Positions 24,858 to 36,259 of a DNA stretch of 64,000 bases are shown here, piece by piece. Both the position numbers and the translations under genes were made by a program. The DNA is taken from contig WHUZ01000071.1 of assembly GCA_015179045.1 (NCBI GenBank), positions 186,001-250,000 on the forward strand, written 5' to 3'. The notes under the pieces were generated by a model. It saw nothing but the letters and a program-made list of their open reading frames with translations, did not search any database and was not told the origin of the DNA. How positions within the stretch are numbered: the stretch's first letter is position 1; every line of letters starts with the position of its first letter. Source of the stretch: Kalaharituber pfeilii (taxonomy: Eukaryota > Ascomycota > Pezizomycetes > Pezizales > Pezizaceae).

Positions 24858-25010
24858 CAGGTGACCCTGGATATAATGAACCTCTTTTGAGTGAAAACCT
24901 GGCTATAGTGGAAGGGATGGGCCAGATTCTTTGTGTACACAGGTAAAGAAAGTGTAGTGAAAGCTGTTTATAGTCGGATTCTTGGCTTTCATTATAGCCA
25001 GGGTCACCTG
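24858..25010. mobile_element. 153-bp miniature inverted-repeat element, copy 1
   Basis: Left end CAGGTGACCCTGGATATAAT and right end, reversed, CAGGTGACCCTGGCTATAAT are inverted repeats of about 23 bp. TA precedes the left end; the right flank is AA. The interior ggatgggccagattctttgt recurs in reverse orientation in the copy at 28497-28634. Confidence 0.8.
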
Positions 25011-25906
25011 AATACTTACCATTTGTGGCTACAATCTTTCCTCTTTTTCTTTGTGTGTGTATGTGCACGTTGTTCCGCCTTATTTAGGAGTATGGTAGGG
25101 TGCAAAATAGACTAGCAGTACCATGCCTCCCAACTGTGAGGCGGTGAGGTGGGGCCCCATCTGGCCGTATGTGCTCCCGCTTCACCCGGGGGTCAATGCA
25201 TCGTGAGTGGGGGTATGGCGTAATGGGAAGTTTTAGCGTGATGGCTGCCGAGAGCTTAAGCGAGCCAATGATATTGTTTTTCCTGATTGATGCTATGGTT
25301 TTCGGTGGCGAAGGCTCAATACAAAATACTCGAGTAGGCTACGGGCAGATCACACAAACCTTACTAAACTTAAATCGTCTCATGGACATCTCAAATTCGG
25401 CATGTTGAACTCCAGTTCTTCTATGCAAATATCGTCCCATCTCCATCCGTTCTAGCCTCTTTTGTAATTGCAGATCACTCACCTAATCAGCCACAGCTAA
25501 CAAATAACGCTAGAGCCCTTCTTAGCACAGGTGGGCGGCTATTGCGGTTATGTCTAGAATATTATCACCATGCGTACTACTAGAACCCATCACAATGTCT
25601 GAGATTCAAATTGCATACCTGATCATGACTGATCTGCAACCTAACATTTTAAAATTTGAACAAATGCAGATGAACTTTTCTCGTACGATGCGTGACAATC
25701 CCATCAGTAAAAAAAATACTCTATTCTGCTAAGTTAGATATTTCGGGAATGTATTTTTGTTTTTGTTTTTTTGTCTCGGGGAAATAGGCTCATCTTGCAC
25801 TTCTTTTATTTGTAGATGCAAAATAATTACTTATACGAAGGGGGGATCAGTTCGAAACGCGCGCGTGCAAAGCACGTGGTTATTCCACTCTAGATTTTGA
25901 CAGCTA
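25011..25906. other. Gene-free stretch
   Basis: No gene, RNA or repeat recognised beyond simple T-rich tracts near 25755. Confidence 0.4.
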
Positions 25907-26016
25907 CTCGCTGATTCGGAAAGTATTGGAATGCTGCATAAAGCGTATGCGCTATTCGCCTTTTGAAATAGTGTATATTTTTTATGTAGCGTTCCAATAC
26001 TTTCCAAACTAGCGAG
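25907..26016. mobile_element. 110-bp palindromic miniature element, copy 2
   Basis: Starts CTCGCTGATTCGGAAAGTAT and ends with the inverted partner; TA flanks both sides (25905-25906, 26017-26018). Same length and design as 21901-22010, with scattered substitutions. Confidence 0.85.
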
Positions 26017-28496
26017 TACTTTGTTCCTGACTCCTGGCAACTAAGAAACATGCATGTACATAATTGCATATGTGTCGCACAAACCAGACGCTCTAGTAAG
26101 TGTGCCAGAAACATGCATGTGAATACCTAGATGCATAAACAAGCTGAAAGCCACAGCTGAGGAGCCTTTGAATGTTCTACACAAACCACATACCTACCTC
26201 TGACAGATTCTGCAGCCGTGCCGTGCCGTGCATGTCCACTTGACAGATGTCCAGAATCGTCCAAAGTTCCCGACCCGCTTTGGCATCGATATATCACATA
26301 AGGTTACAAATGTCATCACTACACTCAATCTTAAACTCAAAAGCAAGCATGTGATGCCCCCCAAAGTTTAAAGTTATCGCTACCGTTTTCCGTATATGGC
26401 AGTAAGACTGTAATTTTATTTAAGAGGTGAAATTTCCACCTGACTCACGTCTTCACCTCATCTCGTACCCCGGCCATAGTTTAAGGAATCTGAATCTATT
26501 GAAATTTCGTAGCCGGATATAGACCCAAAACTCAAAGAGGCTCGTAAGTGTAGCGCAATATTACGCTGTAATTCACAGCTGGTACATCTCAGGTCCCTTG
26601 CCGTAGATATGCCACCTCTTTCAGTGAAATGATAGAATCTGCCAGTGCTATTGACATTAATTGGGATACTGAATTCAGAGTGTATTCTAAGCCGTGCGGA
26701 GGCTGAAGCTGAATGCATTCTATTGTATCTGTGCATATTACAACCAGGCCATGCGAAAAAAGGAAGCTGACCGTCTCCGTGATTTTTTTTTTTTTTCCAA
26801 AACCTTCGGCGCTGTCGCATGCGGCAGGAAACCTATATGCATCACTTTGTCTTTTGGTCGAGGAAATCTTTTTGCATACTTATGTCACATATAAAACACA
26901 TTTATACACACTGCGTACCTATACTCGAGTAGCTATCTGAATGTAAATCAATCGCTCTGCTCGGCACTTGCATTTCAGAGCACCTATGCTTGCCGGGATA
27001 GCAGCATCTCCCTCGTCCAAATTCCCTAATCCAAAAATGAATTCTTGGTTTCTCAATATGGCAGCCGCAACACATCGGCGCCCCGTGCCATAGCAACTCC
27101 AGCCACTCGGGAGGGCATTAGCTATAATTTCAATGACCAATCGAATTTCCCGTATCTACCACCAACCAATCGCATGCCCCCTAACTGATATCAACCAAGA
27201 ATAACCGTGCTAACTCTCAAGCCACAATGGTACGTTAATGCGTAGGCCAACTAGAGTCTGGGCACGAGAACAAGGCCAACTCAAGGACGTCGTGGGATCT
27301 TATCATTCCTCAGTTCGCATGAAGCAGTTCAGCTGAGCCTGGCAAAACCGGCAGTCCCAGTCAATCCGTAACTGTTAAGCCACTGTATGAGATAGAGATT
27401 CTCAGTGGATCCGACTATTGCCAACAGTTTTCCCGGAGGTTGATTACTGCAACCACAAATAGCCAGTGGTCGTTTTGGCCGAAACCAATTTAAGTGGCCT
27501 CTAGATGTGTAGAGATCTCGGAATTACTGCTTTGTTTTAAGTGACAGGCAACATCGAATGTCGCCTTACATGCAATACATGCAGGAGACTAATCCATACC
27601 AACAATTTGACCACGAATCCCTCCCGGAATATCCCCATTTAATTCCTTCCTTCTAGCTCCTGCAAATTTGCTCAGAGTGGATCTCTCTTGGCCAAGGCCG
27701 ATCTTCTCTGTACGTGTACCTGATAGTCTGTTGTTGCTAGCTACTAGAACACCAGACTAGCCAATAAGGGTTAGCGTCCTCCGGCGGCCCAGAATATTGG
27801 TGCTCCGGACCCCTGGTCAAGGTCTAAAACCTTTGCTTTTTTCTTGTATAACGAATTATGCTATGTCTGTCACCATAAATGTGTATTTGTCTGGAATTGC
27901 CGACCGAGCAGGTACCTGCTTCTAACATGCTTGATGCCACTTGGCACTGCTTGTATGTTAAAGCTCCGCCTAGATATGGCTATATGTATAGCTTGTTGCT
28001 TCCTCCCAAATTTTATAGCAAAAGTGCCGCGGAGCTCCAAGGGAAACGCAATGATGAAACTTGCTTAAATTGATCTCACCTCATCTCACCTCATTGTGAT
28101 ATCATCCACCTGCCTTGCGGTGTCGAGGCCTCCGGCCGTTATGCGGAGCCATGGCTTAGCTCCACAAACTGACCGATTGGCCTAGCGGTGAGGCAAGAGT
28201 TTACTTTAGGTAGATTTTTGATAAACAAGATACAATGTTCACTTGCTTGAAATTATGAGGATTTTTAAGCAGGCAGTATGCAGGACCGCGTTGTGGCAGT
28301 AATGAAAATACGACTGGGGAAATGGGGTTCAATTGATGCCTGAATTGACGCAAGGTACTCTGTGATTCAATAAGCCCATTAGAAGATGGTTTGTACTGCT
28401 AGTTTGTATGAAATAGTGAATTTTGCTGCAATCATTGCATCCAGGCCCGTTCTAGATCCAATAATTAACAGCTCTTCAACTTCGGTTCGGCGGATA
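26017..28496. other. Gene-free stretch
   Basis: About 2.5 kb without a supported gene. Short frames lack recognisable motifs. A tRNA A-box-like word near 28170 has no matching B box or acceptor partner. Confidence 0.4.
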
Positions 28497-28634
28497 TAGG
28501 TGACCCTAGCTATAATGACGCCCAAGAATCCGACTGATCTTCACTATAGCCAGTTTCACTATAGCAAGGGCACTTTCTTTACCAGTGTACACAAAGGATC
28601 TGGCCCATCCCTTCACTATGGCCAGGGTCACCTG
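28497..28634. mobile_element. 138-bp miniature inverted-repeat element, copy 2
   Basis: Ends TAGGTGACCCTAGCTATAAT and, reversed, CAGGTGACCCTGGCCATAGT are inverted repeats. TA flanks both sides (28495-28496, 28635-28636). It is in the opposite orientation to 24858-25010. Confidence 0.8.
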
Positions 28635-29840
28635 TATTTGATTGATGCTTACCAACGGGGGCGAGAATGAATTGGCGGTCACATCTCGCCATTCCGTACT
28701 AATCTAATCCCGTAGCAACGCCATACCAAGACATCAGAGCCGCCAATCGCACATGCTGTTGTTCTATGTCCACAATTTCGTTGCAGCAGACAGTATCTCC
28801 AAGTTCCAATCCCAAACCACCAATTACCGATTATGCGGGAGATATCGCAATATTACACTCTGTCGTGTTCTAGCCCCTGGCGATAATATAATAAATAGCC
28901 CCTGTAAATAACTGATAATCGGTTAATAAACAAGTTCATCCCGCGCATGGACGAGGATAGGTATACGGTAGGTGAATGGACATTTGTGTATATCCTTAGG
29001 TCGACACCTAAAGGTGCTTGATGTTGTGCTGTGAGATTTAGCTGCATGCGTCATAATTATAGCTGTAAACTCTTCTTTTGCGTTCCAAAAGTTTAGATCT
29101 ATGGGCCCCCCAATCTAGACCCACAAAATCGCCTAGCAGAGTACCTTCTTCTGCTAGCTAGAGTCCATATGCATATGATAGGATGCGTAATTCTGAAATT
29201 TTTTTTTGAAGGCTAACATTAACTTTCTGGCAGAGAAAGTGCCATGTAAGTATGTGAACCCCAGCTGACTGCACGGGACCAAGCCACATTAGCGCCAGGT
29301 TGGGCAGCGGCACACCAGTGTTGTCTCCGTGCCCATCTGTCACCCCAGCGGCGCCGCACGCCGCTCCTAGACTACCAGAAGATGCCAATTACCAACCACC
29401 ACAATCTCATCCCGAAGCCAAAAAAGAAAAGAAAAAGGAAAAAAAAAAAAATTCTAATCAAACGGGGTATGGCTTGCGAGCAAACGTTCTTTTTGGTTAG
29501 TACAGTCTCGAATTATGGAACTGCATAATTTTTTGTTAACCCACGCAGAGGTAAAAATAAACCTGTACTTACCGTTTGCAGGTGATGAGCTTGCATAAGG
29601 AATCTGCTGCATACGATCATGGCAGTCGTAGTTAATATAAAGCAAGTGTTCCACCCCTCCTCCAAAGCGATTATCTTTCCAATCCACCTTAAGATATCCA
29701 TTGCCGCACGCAAGGATACTGAGATTGATCAACAAGATCTGTGTGGGCTTTCAGAGTTTATTTCTCTATATCCCTTTCTTTTTGTTCGATTTCGAGCCGC
29801 CTTTGAACCAATCGGGGTGTAAGATCTTACACAGGACATC
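28635..29840. other. Intergenic region upstream of the catalase gene
   Basis: No gene supported. The last 100 bases before the catalase start are T/C-rich (ctatatccctttctttttg) as in many fungal promoters, with a CCAAT word at 29808-29812. Confidence 0.45.
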
Positions 29841-32278
29841 ATGCATTTCTCTTTTACGAGAATGAAATCAACCGTGCTCGGATCACTTCTCCTGCTTCAG
29901 GTTGCTTCTGCTGCCTGCCCGTTCATGGATCGTGAGGTCCATGAAGGCCCTAACCCACATGTCCGCCGTGCCGAGAAGCGATTACCTGGAGATGATGGAT
30001 TCCTTGACAAGTTCTATGTCGACGACACGGATGCGTTTACAACTACTGATTTCGGCACTCCGGTAAGCGATAGGGTGAGCTTGAAGGCTGGGGAGAGAGG
30101 GCCAACCCTGTTGGAGGACTTCGTTCTGAGAACCAAAATAACAAGGTTCGATCATGAGAGAGTCCCAGAGCGTGCAGGTAAGTACTATAAAGTTTGAGAT
30201 TTGGAAAGGTAAGAATGCTAACTCAACTTGTTGACAGTCCACGCAAGAGGCGCTGCTGCGCATGGCTATTTCGAGTCATATGCCGACTGGAGCAACATCA
30301 CTTCTGCTTCCTTCCTAGCACAGAAAGGGAAGATAACACCAGTATTCCTCAGGTTTTCTACCGTTGCTGGCTCTCGCGGAAGCGCAGATACCGTAAGAGA
30401 TATTCATGGTTTCGCCGTCAGATTCTATACTGATGCGGGTAACCTGGGTACGTCCTCATTCCGCCTCGGCTTTCCAGTTTCTCGCTAACAAGTTTGACAG
30501 ATGTTGTTGGTAATAATGCTCCAGTCTTCTTCATCCAAGATGCGATGCAATTCCCCGACCTCGTTCACTCTGTCAAACCCCAACCAGATAATGAAATCCC
30601 ACAAGCTGGTACCGCTCATGACACTGCTTGGGACTTCTTCTCCCAGAACCCCTCCACCATGCACGCCTTGATGTGGGCACTTTCCGGCCACGGAATCCCA
30701 CGTTCTTACCGACACATGCCCGGCTTCGGTGTTCACACATTCCGCTTCATCACTGATGAAGGCGTGAGCAAACTCATCAAGTGGCACTTCAAGCCCAAGC
30801 AAGGGATGACATCCTTCGTCTGGTCTGAGGCCCAGACCCTTGCTGGTATGAACGCCGATTTCCACAGACAGGACTTGTGGGATGCTATAGTGGAGGGTAA
30901 CTATCCCGAGTGGGAGGTCGGCGTGCAGCTTGTGGACGAGAAGGATGTGTTGTCTTTCGGCTTCGACTTGCTCGATCCTACCAAGTTCATCCCCCAGGAA
31001 ATCGTCCCTGTGACCCCGATCGGGAAGATGGTACTGAACCGCAACCCACGGAACTACTTTGCTGAAACTGAGCAAGTTATGGTATGTATCCTTTCCTCCC
31101 TCGGCCTTGGCTTGGTTGCCTTGCAAGTGTGGTGGAAATATTGCCCGATTAGGAACAGCTACTAAAACTCTTGGCAGATGAACCCCGGTCATGTTGTTCG
31201 CGGCATCGACTTCTCGGACGATCCACTGCTCCAAGGCCGTCTTTTCTCGTATGTCGACACGCAGATCAACCGCCATGGCGGCCCCAACTTTGAACAAGTC
31301 CCCATCAACCGGCCTCGCGTGACTGTCCATAACAATAACCGTGACGGCGCCGGCCAAGGCCTTATCCACCTCAACCGTATCGCGTATGGCAAGAACTCGC
31401 TTAACAATGGTTCTCCAAAGCTCGCAAACCAGACTGCTGGCAAAGGCTTCTTCACCGCTCCACAAAGGCGCATTGTCGATGGTGCCTATGTTCGTGATGT
31501 GTCCCCAACCTTCATGGACTTCTGGACCCAGCCCCGCCTCTTCTGGAACTCCCTCATCCCTGCGGAGAAACAGTTCGTCGTCAACGCTGCCCGATTCGAG
31601 CTCTCTAAGGTCTCCTCAATGGCCGTCCGCGAGAACGCCATTCGTCAGTTCAACCTTATCGACCATGGTCTTGCCACTCGTGTTGCTGAGGCCATTGGCG
31701 TCGAGGTTCCACCAGCAGACGACACATACTATCACGACAACAAGACAGACTATATCTCCGTTTTTCGTAACCCTCTCCCCCACATTAAGGGCTTGAATGT
31801 CGCTATTCTCGCCACTGTCAAGTCTGAAAAGTCGCTCCAGCAGGCTAAGTACCTCGCCAATGCCTTCCGCGCCGACGGTGTCCGACCAACCATCCTTGCT
31901 GAACGCTTCGTCGCGGGGGTTGATGCCACATATGTCGCTGCACATGCTGTGCTTTTCGACGGTATAATTGTCACCGACGGTACGGCAGACCTCTTCCGCT
32001 TGAAGGGTGCTTCAGCATCTACTTTGTTCCCACCACAAGCACCAGGCAACATGGTTCGTGACGGATACGCATACGGAAAACCTATTGCTCTTGTCGGCAA
32101 TGGTAAGACCGCTTTTGAGGGTACTGGGGTCTCCGCACACAACGAAGAGGGCGTGTATACTGCTGCTAGCGAAGAGAGCGAATTAAAGGCTCTCGTTGCA
32201 AAATTTGAAGAGGGCCTCAAGACTTTCAAGTTCTTGAATCGGTTCGCTCTAGATGAGGGTGAGGTTAAGTCTGCTTAG
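29841..32278 (+). CDS. Secreted large-subunit catalase (CatB/Cat-1 type), 742 aa
   Basis: Haem catalase, converting hydrogen peroxide to water and oxygen, probably extracellular or wall-associated. Four exons: 29841-30177, 30238-30447, 30501-31081 and 31178-32278; the phases agree at each junction. The N-terminus is a signal peptide ([17 protein letters not shown]) followed by ACPFM. The distal haem His lies in [12 protein letters not shown] (about residue 114), the catalytic Asn in [13 protein letters not shown] (about 187), and the proximal Tyr ligand in RLFSYVDTQ (Tyr401, with Arg397). The C-terminal 175 residues (from [11 protein letters not shown]) form the flavodoxin/DJ-1-like domain found only in large-subunit catalases. 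The length fits the family (about 700-750). A second in-frame ATG at 29862 may be the true start; both give a signal peptide. All motifs are intact, so the gene looks functional. A LINE fragment begins about 280 bp downstream. Confidence 0.95.
30178..30237 (+). other. Catalase intron 1 (60 nt)
   Basis: Donor GTAAGT, branch-like word gctaac near 30217, acceptor GACAG. Splicing restores the Val of VHARG. Confidence 0.9.
30448..30500 (+). other. Catalase intron 2 (53 nt)
   Basis: Donor GTACGT, branch-like word gctaac near 30484, acceptor GACAG. Splicing rebuilds GNLDVVGNN. Confidence 0.9.
31082..31177 (+). other. Catalase intron 3 (96 nt)
   Basis: Donor GTATGT after GTTATG, acceptor TTGGCAG. 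Splicing joins EQVM to [12 protein letters not shown], the expected family sequence. Confidence 0.9.
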
Positions 32279-32559
32279 AAGAGGAAAGGATTAGAAGGCA
32301 CGGACCTCTGGGTGGTCGGGGTAATTGATGGAGCCTGTATGATGGTGTTTGATTTGTGTACTGTGTTTAGGTGGCCTTGTATACTTATTTTCGTTGTATT
32401 TGATAATGCTCTAATATCTAGCCTCCTTTTCTTTGGATGTACATTAACCACTTAGCTTTTCAAGTGTGGTTCTCAATTTCTTCAGCCCAGGGTTTTTTGT
32501 TGCATTGATGTGGGATATGTAAAATAGCATAAAATAAGGAATCAATGATCATACGTAGC

Positions 32560-32880
32560 TGCACTCAGCGCTCAAGGTAAGTGCAGGCTGTGCGGAGAGG
32601 TGGAGGAAACGACAGCTCACTGGATGGAAGGGTGTCGGGGATGGCGGAGACCAAGGACCCCAACATGGGAGAGGTCACGAGGTGGCCGGCATCGAAGAGG
32701 GGAGAGAGGGTGGACAGTCAAGAAGCTCGTGTAAGCGGTAGCGGAAACCCATCACAGGAGTCAGGGGCAGCGAGGAAACGAAGGTCATGGGCCATGAGTT
32801 TTCGATTTCTTTCTGTTTTCTTATAGGTAGCCACTCAATAACTCTCGTCATGGGCCAGCAGGGCCGCATAAGACTACTGA
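32560..32880 (+). pseudogene. LINE 3' fragment with RT zinc knuckle
   Basis: In the frame starting at 32582 the translation CRLCGEVEETTAHWMEGC fits the C-X2-C-X8-H-X4-C knuckle found after the reverse transcriptase and RNase H of non-LTR retrotransposons. The frame continues about 60 codons. Downstream, ctcgtcatgggccagcaggg (about 32841-32860) resembles the core B tail found at other LINE ends here. No upstream RT sequence or clear poly(A) remains, so this is a truncated relic. Confidence 0.65.
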
Positions 32881-33545
32881 ACCCCGCTTACGAGTGCTGA
32901 GCGCCCCACAAAAAGAAGCGGTCAAGGGTATCCAGTTGGGAAACAGGAGCCATTGTGAGTAAAACTCTACAATAGAGCTCAGTCTAACCAGACTGCTTAA
33001 CTCATTCTAGTCTCATGCGAGTCCCTTGGATGAGACTAGACGACTTGAGATGCTGAAGGCTCAAAATCACTATGGCGGAGGGTAGAACTGCACTCGATTG
33101 CCCCATGTGCCAGAGCCAGACACGGAAAATGTACCCAGAGTAGCCAGAAACTGTTGCTGCCTGATTTCTGGGAACGAGACACTGCCTGGCGGGCTGGATG
33201 TGGCCATGAATGCTGCAGACTAAGCTCAGCGAGAGGATGCAGGCCTAGAGACAGAGCCAACTGTATAGCCATGGCCAGAGGGATGTGATGGAATCATGGC
33301 CATGATTTGTTCTCGTGGCCGCGAGTGCTGATATTGGGAGGCTGTGCGAGGAGAGTGCAGAGCTGGGGGGTGATGCGATGGCCCGTGGATGGGGCCGCAC
33401 CGAGAGAGGTATAAATGGCGGGGCCGGCGCCCTCGAATAGGGCTTGTTCCCTATCCCCGCCGCAGTGCGCAACAATCACGAGCTCCCACGTGCAACAAGC
33501 AGTCACAGACTCACAGTCCGCCCGCCCGGCTGAAAACGCAACACA
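32881..33545. other. Upstream region of the RING-H2 gene
   Basis: Gene-free; GC content rises toward 33400 where a TATA word occurs. Nothing else recognised. Confidence 0.45.
33410..33416 (+). promoter_or_regulatory. Probable TATA box of the RING-H2 gene
   Basis: TATAAAT in a GC-rich context, about 130 bp before the ATG at 33546. Position and isolation suggest a core promoter; not proven. Confidence 0.5.
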
Positions 33546-35726
33546 ATGCCGCCCCCACGCGACCCAAAGAGGCGCGGCCTCGTCACCATGGCCATGACCG
33601 ACGCCGATTTCATGCTCTACAGAGAGACCATCGGCGTCCTCCAGGCCCACCCCATCAGCGCCCCTCTTCCCCCAGCCCAACAAGCATACGTCCGCCTCCT
33701 CTCCTTCGCCACTAAATTTCTCCGTTACCTCCTTTACTACCGCTACCGCAACTCCAGAAACCCACAAGGCCTCTTCCGCCACGCGAGCCGCTGGTCACCA
33801 AGGTATGTTCTTGAACAGTTCCGTCTATGGGTCGCGGCAGGGTGCCAGTCAGGGCCTATCCCGCATCCAAGGCTCTTTCATAAGAAAATTCATTCGGTTA
33901 GGGTGTCCGAAGAGGCGATTAGCTTGGTGGAGCACCTTACTCCGCGACAAGTCACAGTCCTAGAGATGTTGGATAACAGGCAATTCTATACGTTGCATGG
34001 CTCCTGCACTCGCCCGATGGACAACAAAGACCTTCCATCTGTTACAAGTATCATATACGACGTGTTCATCCGCGGCCTAACCCTCGAAGAGTCTGCGCTG
34101 GCTGCTCAGCGACTCACTGAAGCAACAATAGCTCTCAAGGAACCTATCATCAGCGATCTGGAGACTCATGGCCTGGTACTACCAGGGACTTGGAGCAATC
34201 CAAAGCACGATGGAGCAGACAGTGAGATCTACGGGCATAGTGAGTTTGTTCTCACAGATCTCCTGGTGTTCAACTTTTTCTTTCCAGAAGATTTCAATTG
34301 GCCTAAGGCTAAGCCCCCAATCCTTCGCGAGATCAGTGGGATTACGAAATATCGTTTCGGAGCTGAATGTTGCTCCGCTCCGCCCGGGCTCACTCATATG
34401 ATCGCTTTTCCTTGCAGCGAGAAGTCGAAGGTTAACCATCACTGTCCAATATCCACTTACCTCACCGAGCACGACGATTGTCCGATCTGCAGAGCTGAAT
34501 GGGAGGAAAAGGATGACCTAACCCTTCTAGACTGTGGGCACACCTTCCACGAGCAATGCATTTCACAATGGGTTGCTAGCTCCGCAACTCCAGGCCAGGC
34601 TGCAACATGCCCGCTTTGCAGACGAACTCATCAATCACACGTCATATTTCACCCTGACCGCCTGAAGTTCCGTGCCAAGGGAGAACGCGGGAAGCACTGG
34701 CCCTGGAACCCCGAATGTCTCCCGTTCCACTCACCCGAACACTTTCTCCTCCGCAAGTACCCCGCACAGGAAGCGCTCCTGGCTACTAACAACTCTGACC
34801 CAGCACCATTACCGGAAACAGACACTCACCTCCTCTGGCTCTATGCCCGCGAGATGTACAACCACGGTCGCCGCCTCACTTGGTGCCTCGCTGCCCTCGG
34901 CTGGATACCAACTAATCTTGCTCAACCCCCCCGGGCTTACGGAGGCGTCGGCATGTGGGGTGAAGTGGATACCCTCGACGAAGACATTGACCGCCACTCC
35001 CTCTTCCAGCCGCATGATGACGAAGAGATTGACCCCGACGTCCTTGTCGGAATCCTTGGAGCTTATGACCGGAATGAGGAACCTGATCGGTCTCGGTGGA
35101 GTGACTATGGGTGGGGTGGTGTTACAAAGGAGGCCCTTGAGAAGCTAGGGGCTTCTCAAGTAGAAGTCCGAAAAGTTTTGAAAGTTAACATTGGTCTAGC
35201 CCCCAACTCTGCAGAGGACTTTCGGAACTTTGTGTACGGGCCCTACGGGTTGATGGAGTCGCGTTGGAGTACGAGTGAGACTGAGGAAGGTGAGGATGAT
35301 GAGGATGAGAGTGAGACTGAGGAAGGTGGGGATGATGAGGATGAGGGTGAACCTGAGCCGAGCGAGGACTTCCTAGATGATTACATCCCGTTTACTAGTG
35401 CTGATGATTTTGAAGATAGCTTTGAGACCGAGGCGGAAGATTCGATGGTAGAGGAACTGGAGACAGAGGCGGAAGATTTGATTGTAGAGGAACTGGTTAC
35501 CGAAGCGGAGCGTGAAGGAAGCAACACTTTGAGCGTGAGTGTAGGTGCCCGAACGAGATCACAGGCCCGAAGGACGACGATGGTAGCTGTTATGATTCCA
35601 CAAATGGCTTCAACAACGTCACCAGAATCTTTGGACTACGACGCAGACAACGACAACTCAGATTCAGAATCGGGTGTCCCGCTTAACGGGAGACGGCGGC
35701 GGCCGCGAAGGGCGGGCATTCTCTGA
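33546..35726 (+). CDS. RING-H2 protein with acidic repeats, probable E3 ubiquitin ligase, 726 aa
   Basis: Single intronless frame starting MPPPRDPKRRGLVTMAM. A RING-H2 finger at residues 312-358 has all eight ligands: C312, C315, C330, H332, H335, C338, C355, C358 (C-X2-C-X14-C-X-H-X2-H-X2-C-X16-C-X2-C), ending CPLCRR. Such fingers bind E2 enzymes and promote ubiquitin transfer, so an E3 role is likely; the substrate is unknown. The N-terminal 300 residues look helical with no membrane segment. After the finger comes a Trp/Pro-rich region (about 380-570). From about 576 there is a strongly acidic tail with internal repeats: SETEEGEDDEDE followed by SETEEGGDDEDE, then two copies of the theme ETEAEDxxVEEL. 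The last residues are basic (GRRRRPRR). A second possible Met at residue 15 or 17 could be used. It resembles a lineage-specific group of fungal RING proteins, but I cannot name an orthologue. Confidence 0.85.
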   Translation: MPPPRDPKRRGLVTMAMTDADFMLYRETIGVLQAHPISAPLPPAQQAYVRLLSFATKFLRYLLYYRYRNSRNPQGLFRHASRWSPRYVLEQFRLWVAAGCQSGPIPHPRLFHKKIHSVRVSEEAISLVEHLTPRQVTVLEMLDNRQFYTLHGSCTRPMDNKDLPSVTSIIYDVFIRGLTLEESALAAQRLTEATIALKEPIISDLETHGLVLPGTWSNPKHDGADSEIYGHSEFVLTDLLVFNFFFPEDFNWPKAKPPILREISGITKYRFGAECCSAPPGLTHMIAFPCSEKSKVNHHCPISTYLTEHDDCPICRAEWEEKDDLTLLDCGHTFHEQCISQWVASSATPGQAATCPLCRRTHQSHVIFHPDRLKFRAKGERGKHWPWNPECLPFHSPEHFLLRKYPAQEALLATNNSDPAPLPETDTHLLWLYAREMYNHGRRLTWCLAALGWIPTNLAQPPRAYGGVGMWGEVDTLDEDIDRHSLFQPHDDEEIDPDVLVGILGAYDRNEEPDRSRWSDYGWGGVTKEALEKLGASQVEVRKVLKVNIGLAPNSAEDFRNFVYGPYGLMESRWSTSETEEGEDDEDESETEEGGDDEDEGEPEPSEDFLDDYIPFTSADDFEDSFETEAEDSMVEELETEAEDLIVEELVTEAEREGSNTLSVSVGARTRSQARRTTMVAVMIPQMASTTSPESLDYDADNDNSDSESGVPLNGRRRRPRRAGIL

Positions 35727-36259
35727 TGAATTAAGAAAGTGAGAGAAGGAGAAGTGGGTCCGCAGAGTCGAGCAATGGAAGCAATGGCGGGGATTTACCT
35801 GACGACCCGATGCCGCTAGATTGATATTGATGGTTGGAGAGGATAGAGCTGAGTTTTTCTCTCGGAATTCTAAATCATTCAATTGCTGATTTTTCTGTAC
35901 TACAGTAGTATGTGTCTCCAGTTAAGTACTAATAGACGTTATTTGTTGGATATCAAGGTGCTACCAATCCAGATTTGAGCTTATTACCCTGATCCAAAGA
36001 TTTTGATTCACTGTAGAAAAGGATTCGATACACCTCCCACCTTCGCCTTGATACTTTTATATGATACAGTATTGTCAAGTATGTAGTATTTGATGTAAGC
36101 ACTAGAGTGGTAGGTAGTCCACTGAGAGTTTGACCTGACAAGGACTTTGTCGTGTCCTGCATATTCAGGGTAACGCGTAACGGTAGCGACCAAGTGAAAC
36201 ATTAAGTAGCTATCGTCACATATTTGGTTCTCAAGACAAGTAAGTTCCTAACTTGCATA
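35727..36259. other. 3' flank of the RING-H2 gene
   Basis: AT-rich, no gene or repeat recognised; ends at an inverted-repeat element. Confidence 0.45.

Noticed and set aside
28167..28240. tRNA-like A box (tggcctagcggt)
   Set aside because: No B box, anticodon arm or acceptor partner follows.
30485..31465. 326-codon minus-strand frame inside the catalase gene
   Set aside because: It lies antisense to conserved catalase exons whose motifs are intact; the frame is a by-product of GC-rich third positions.
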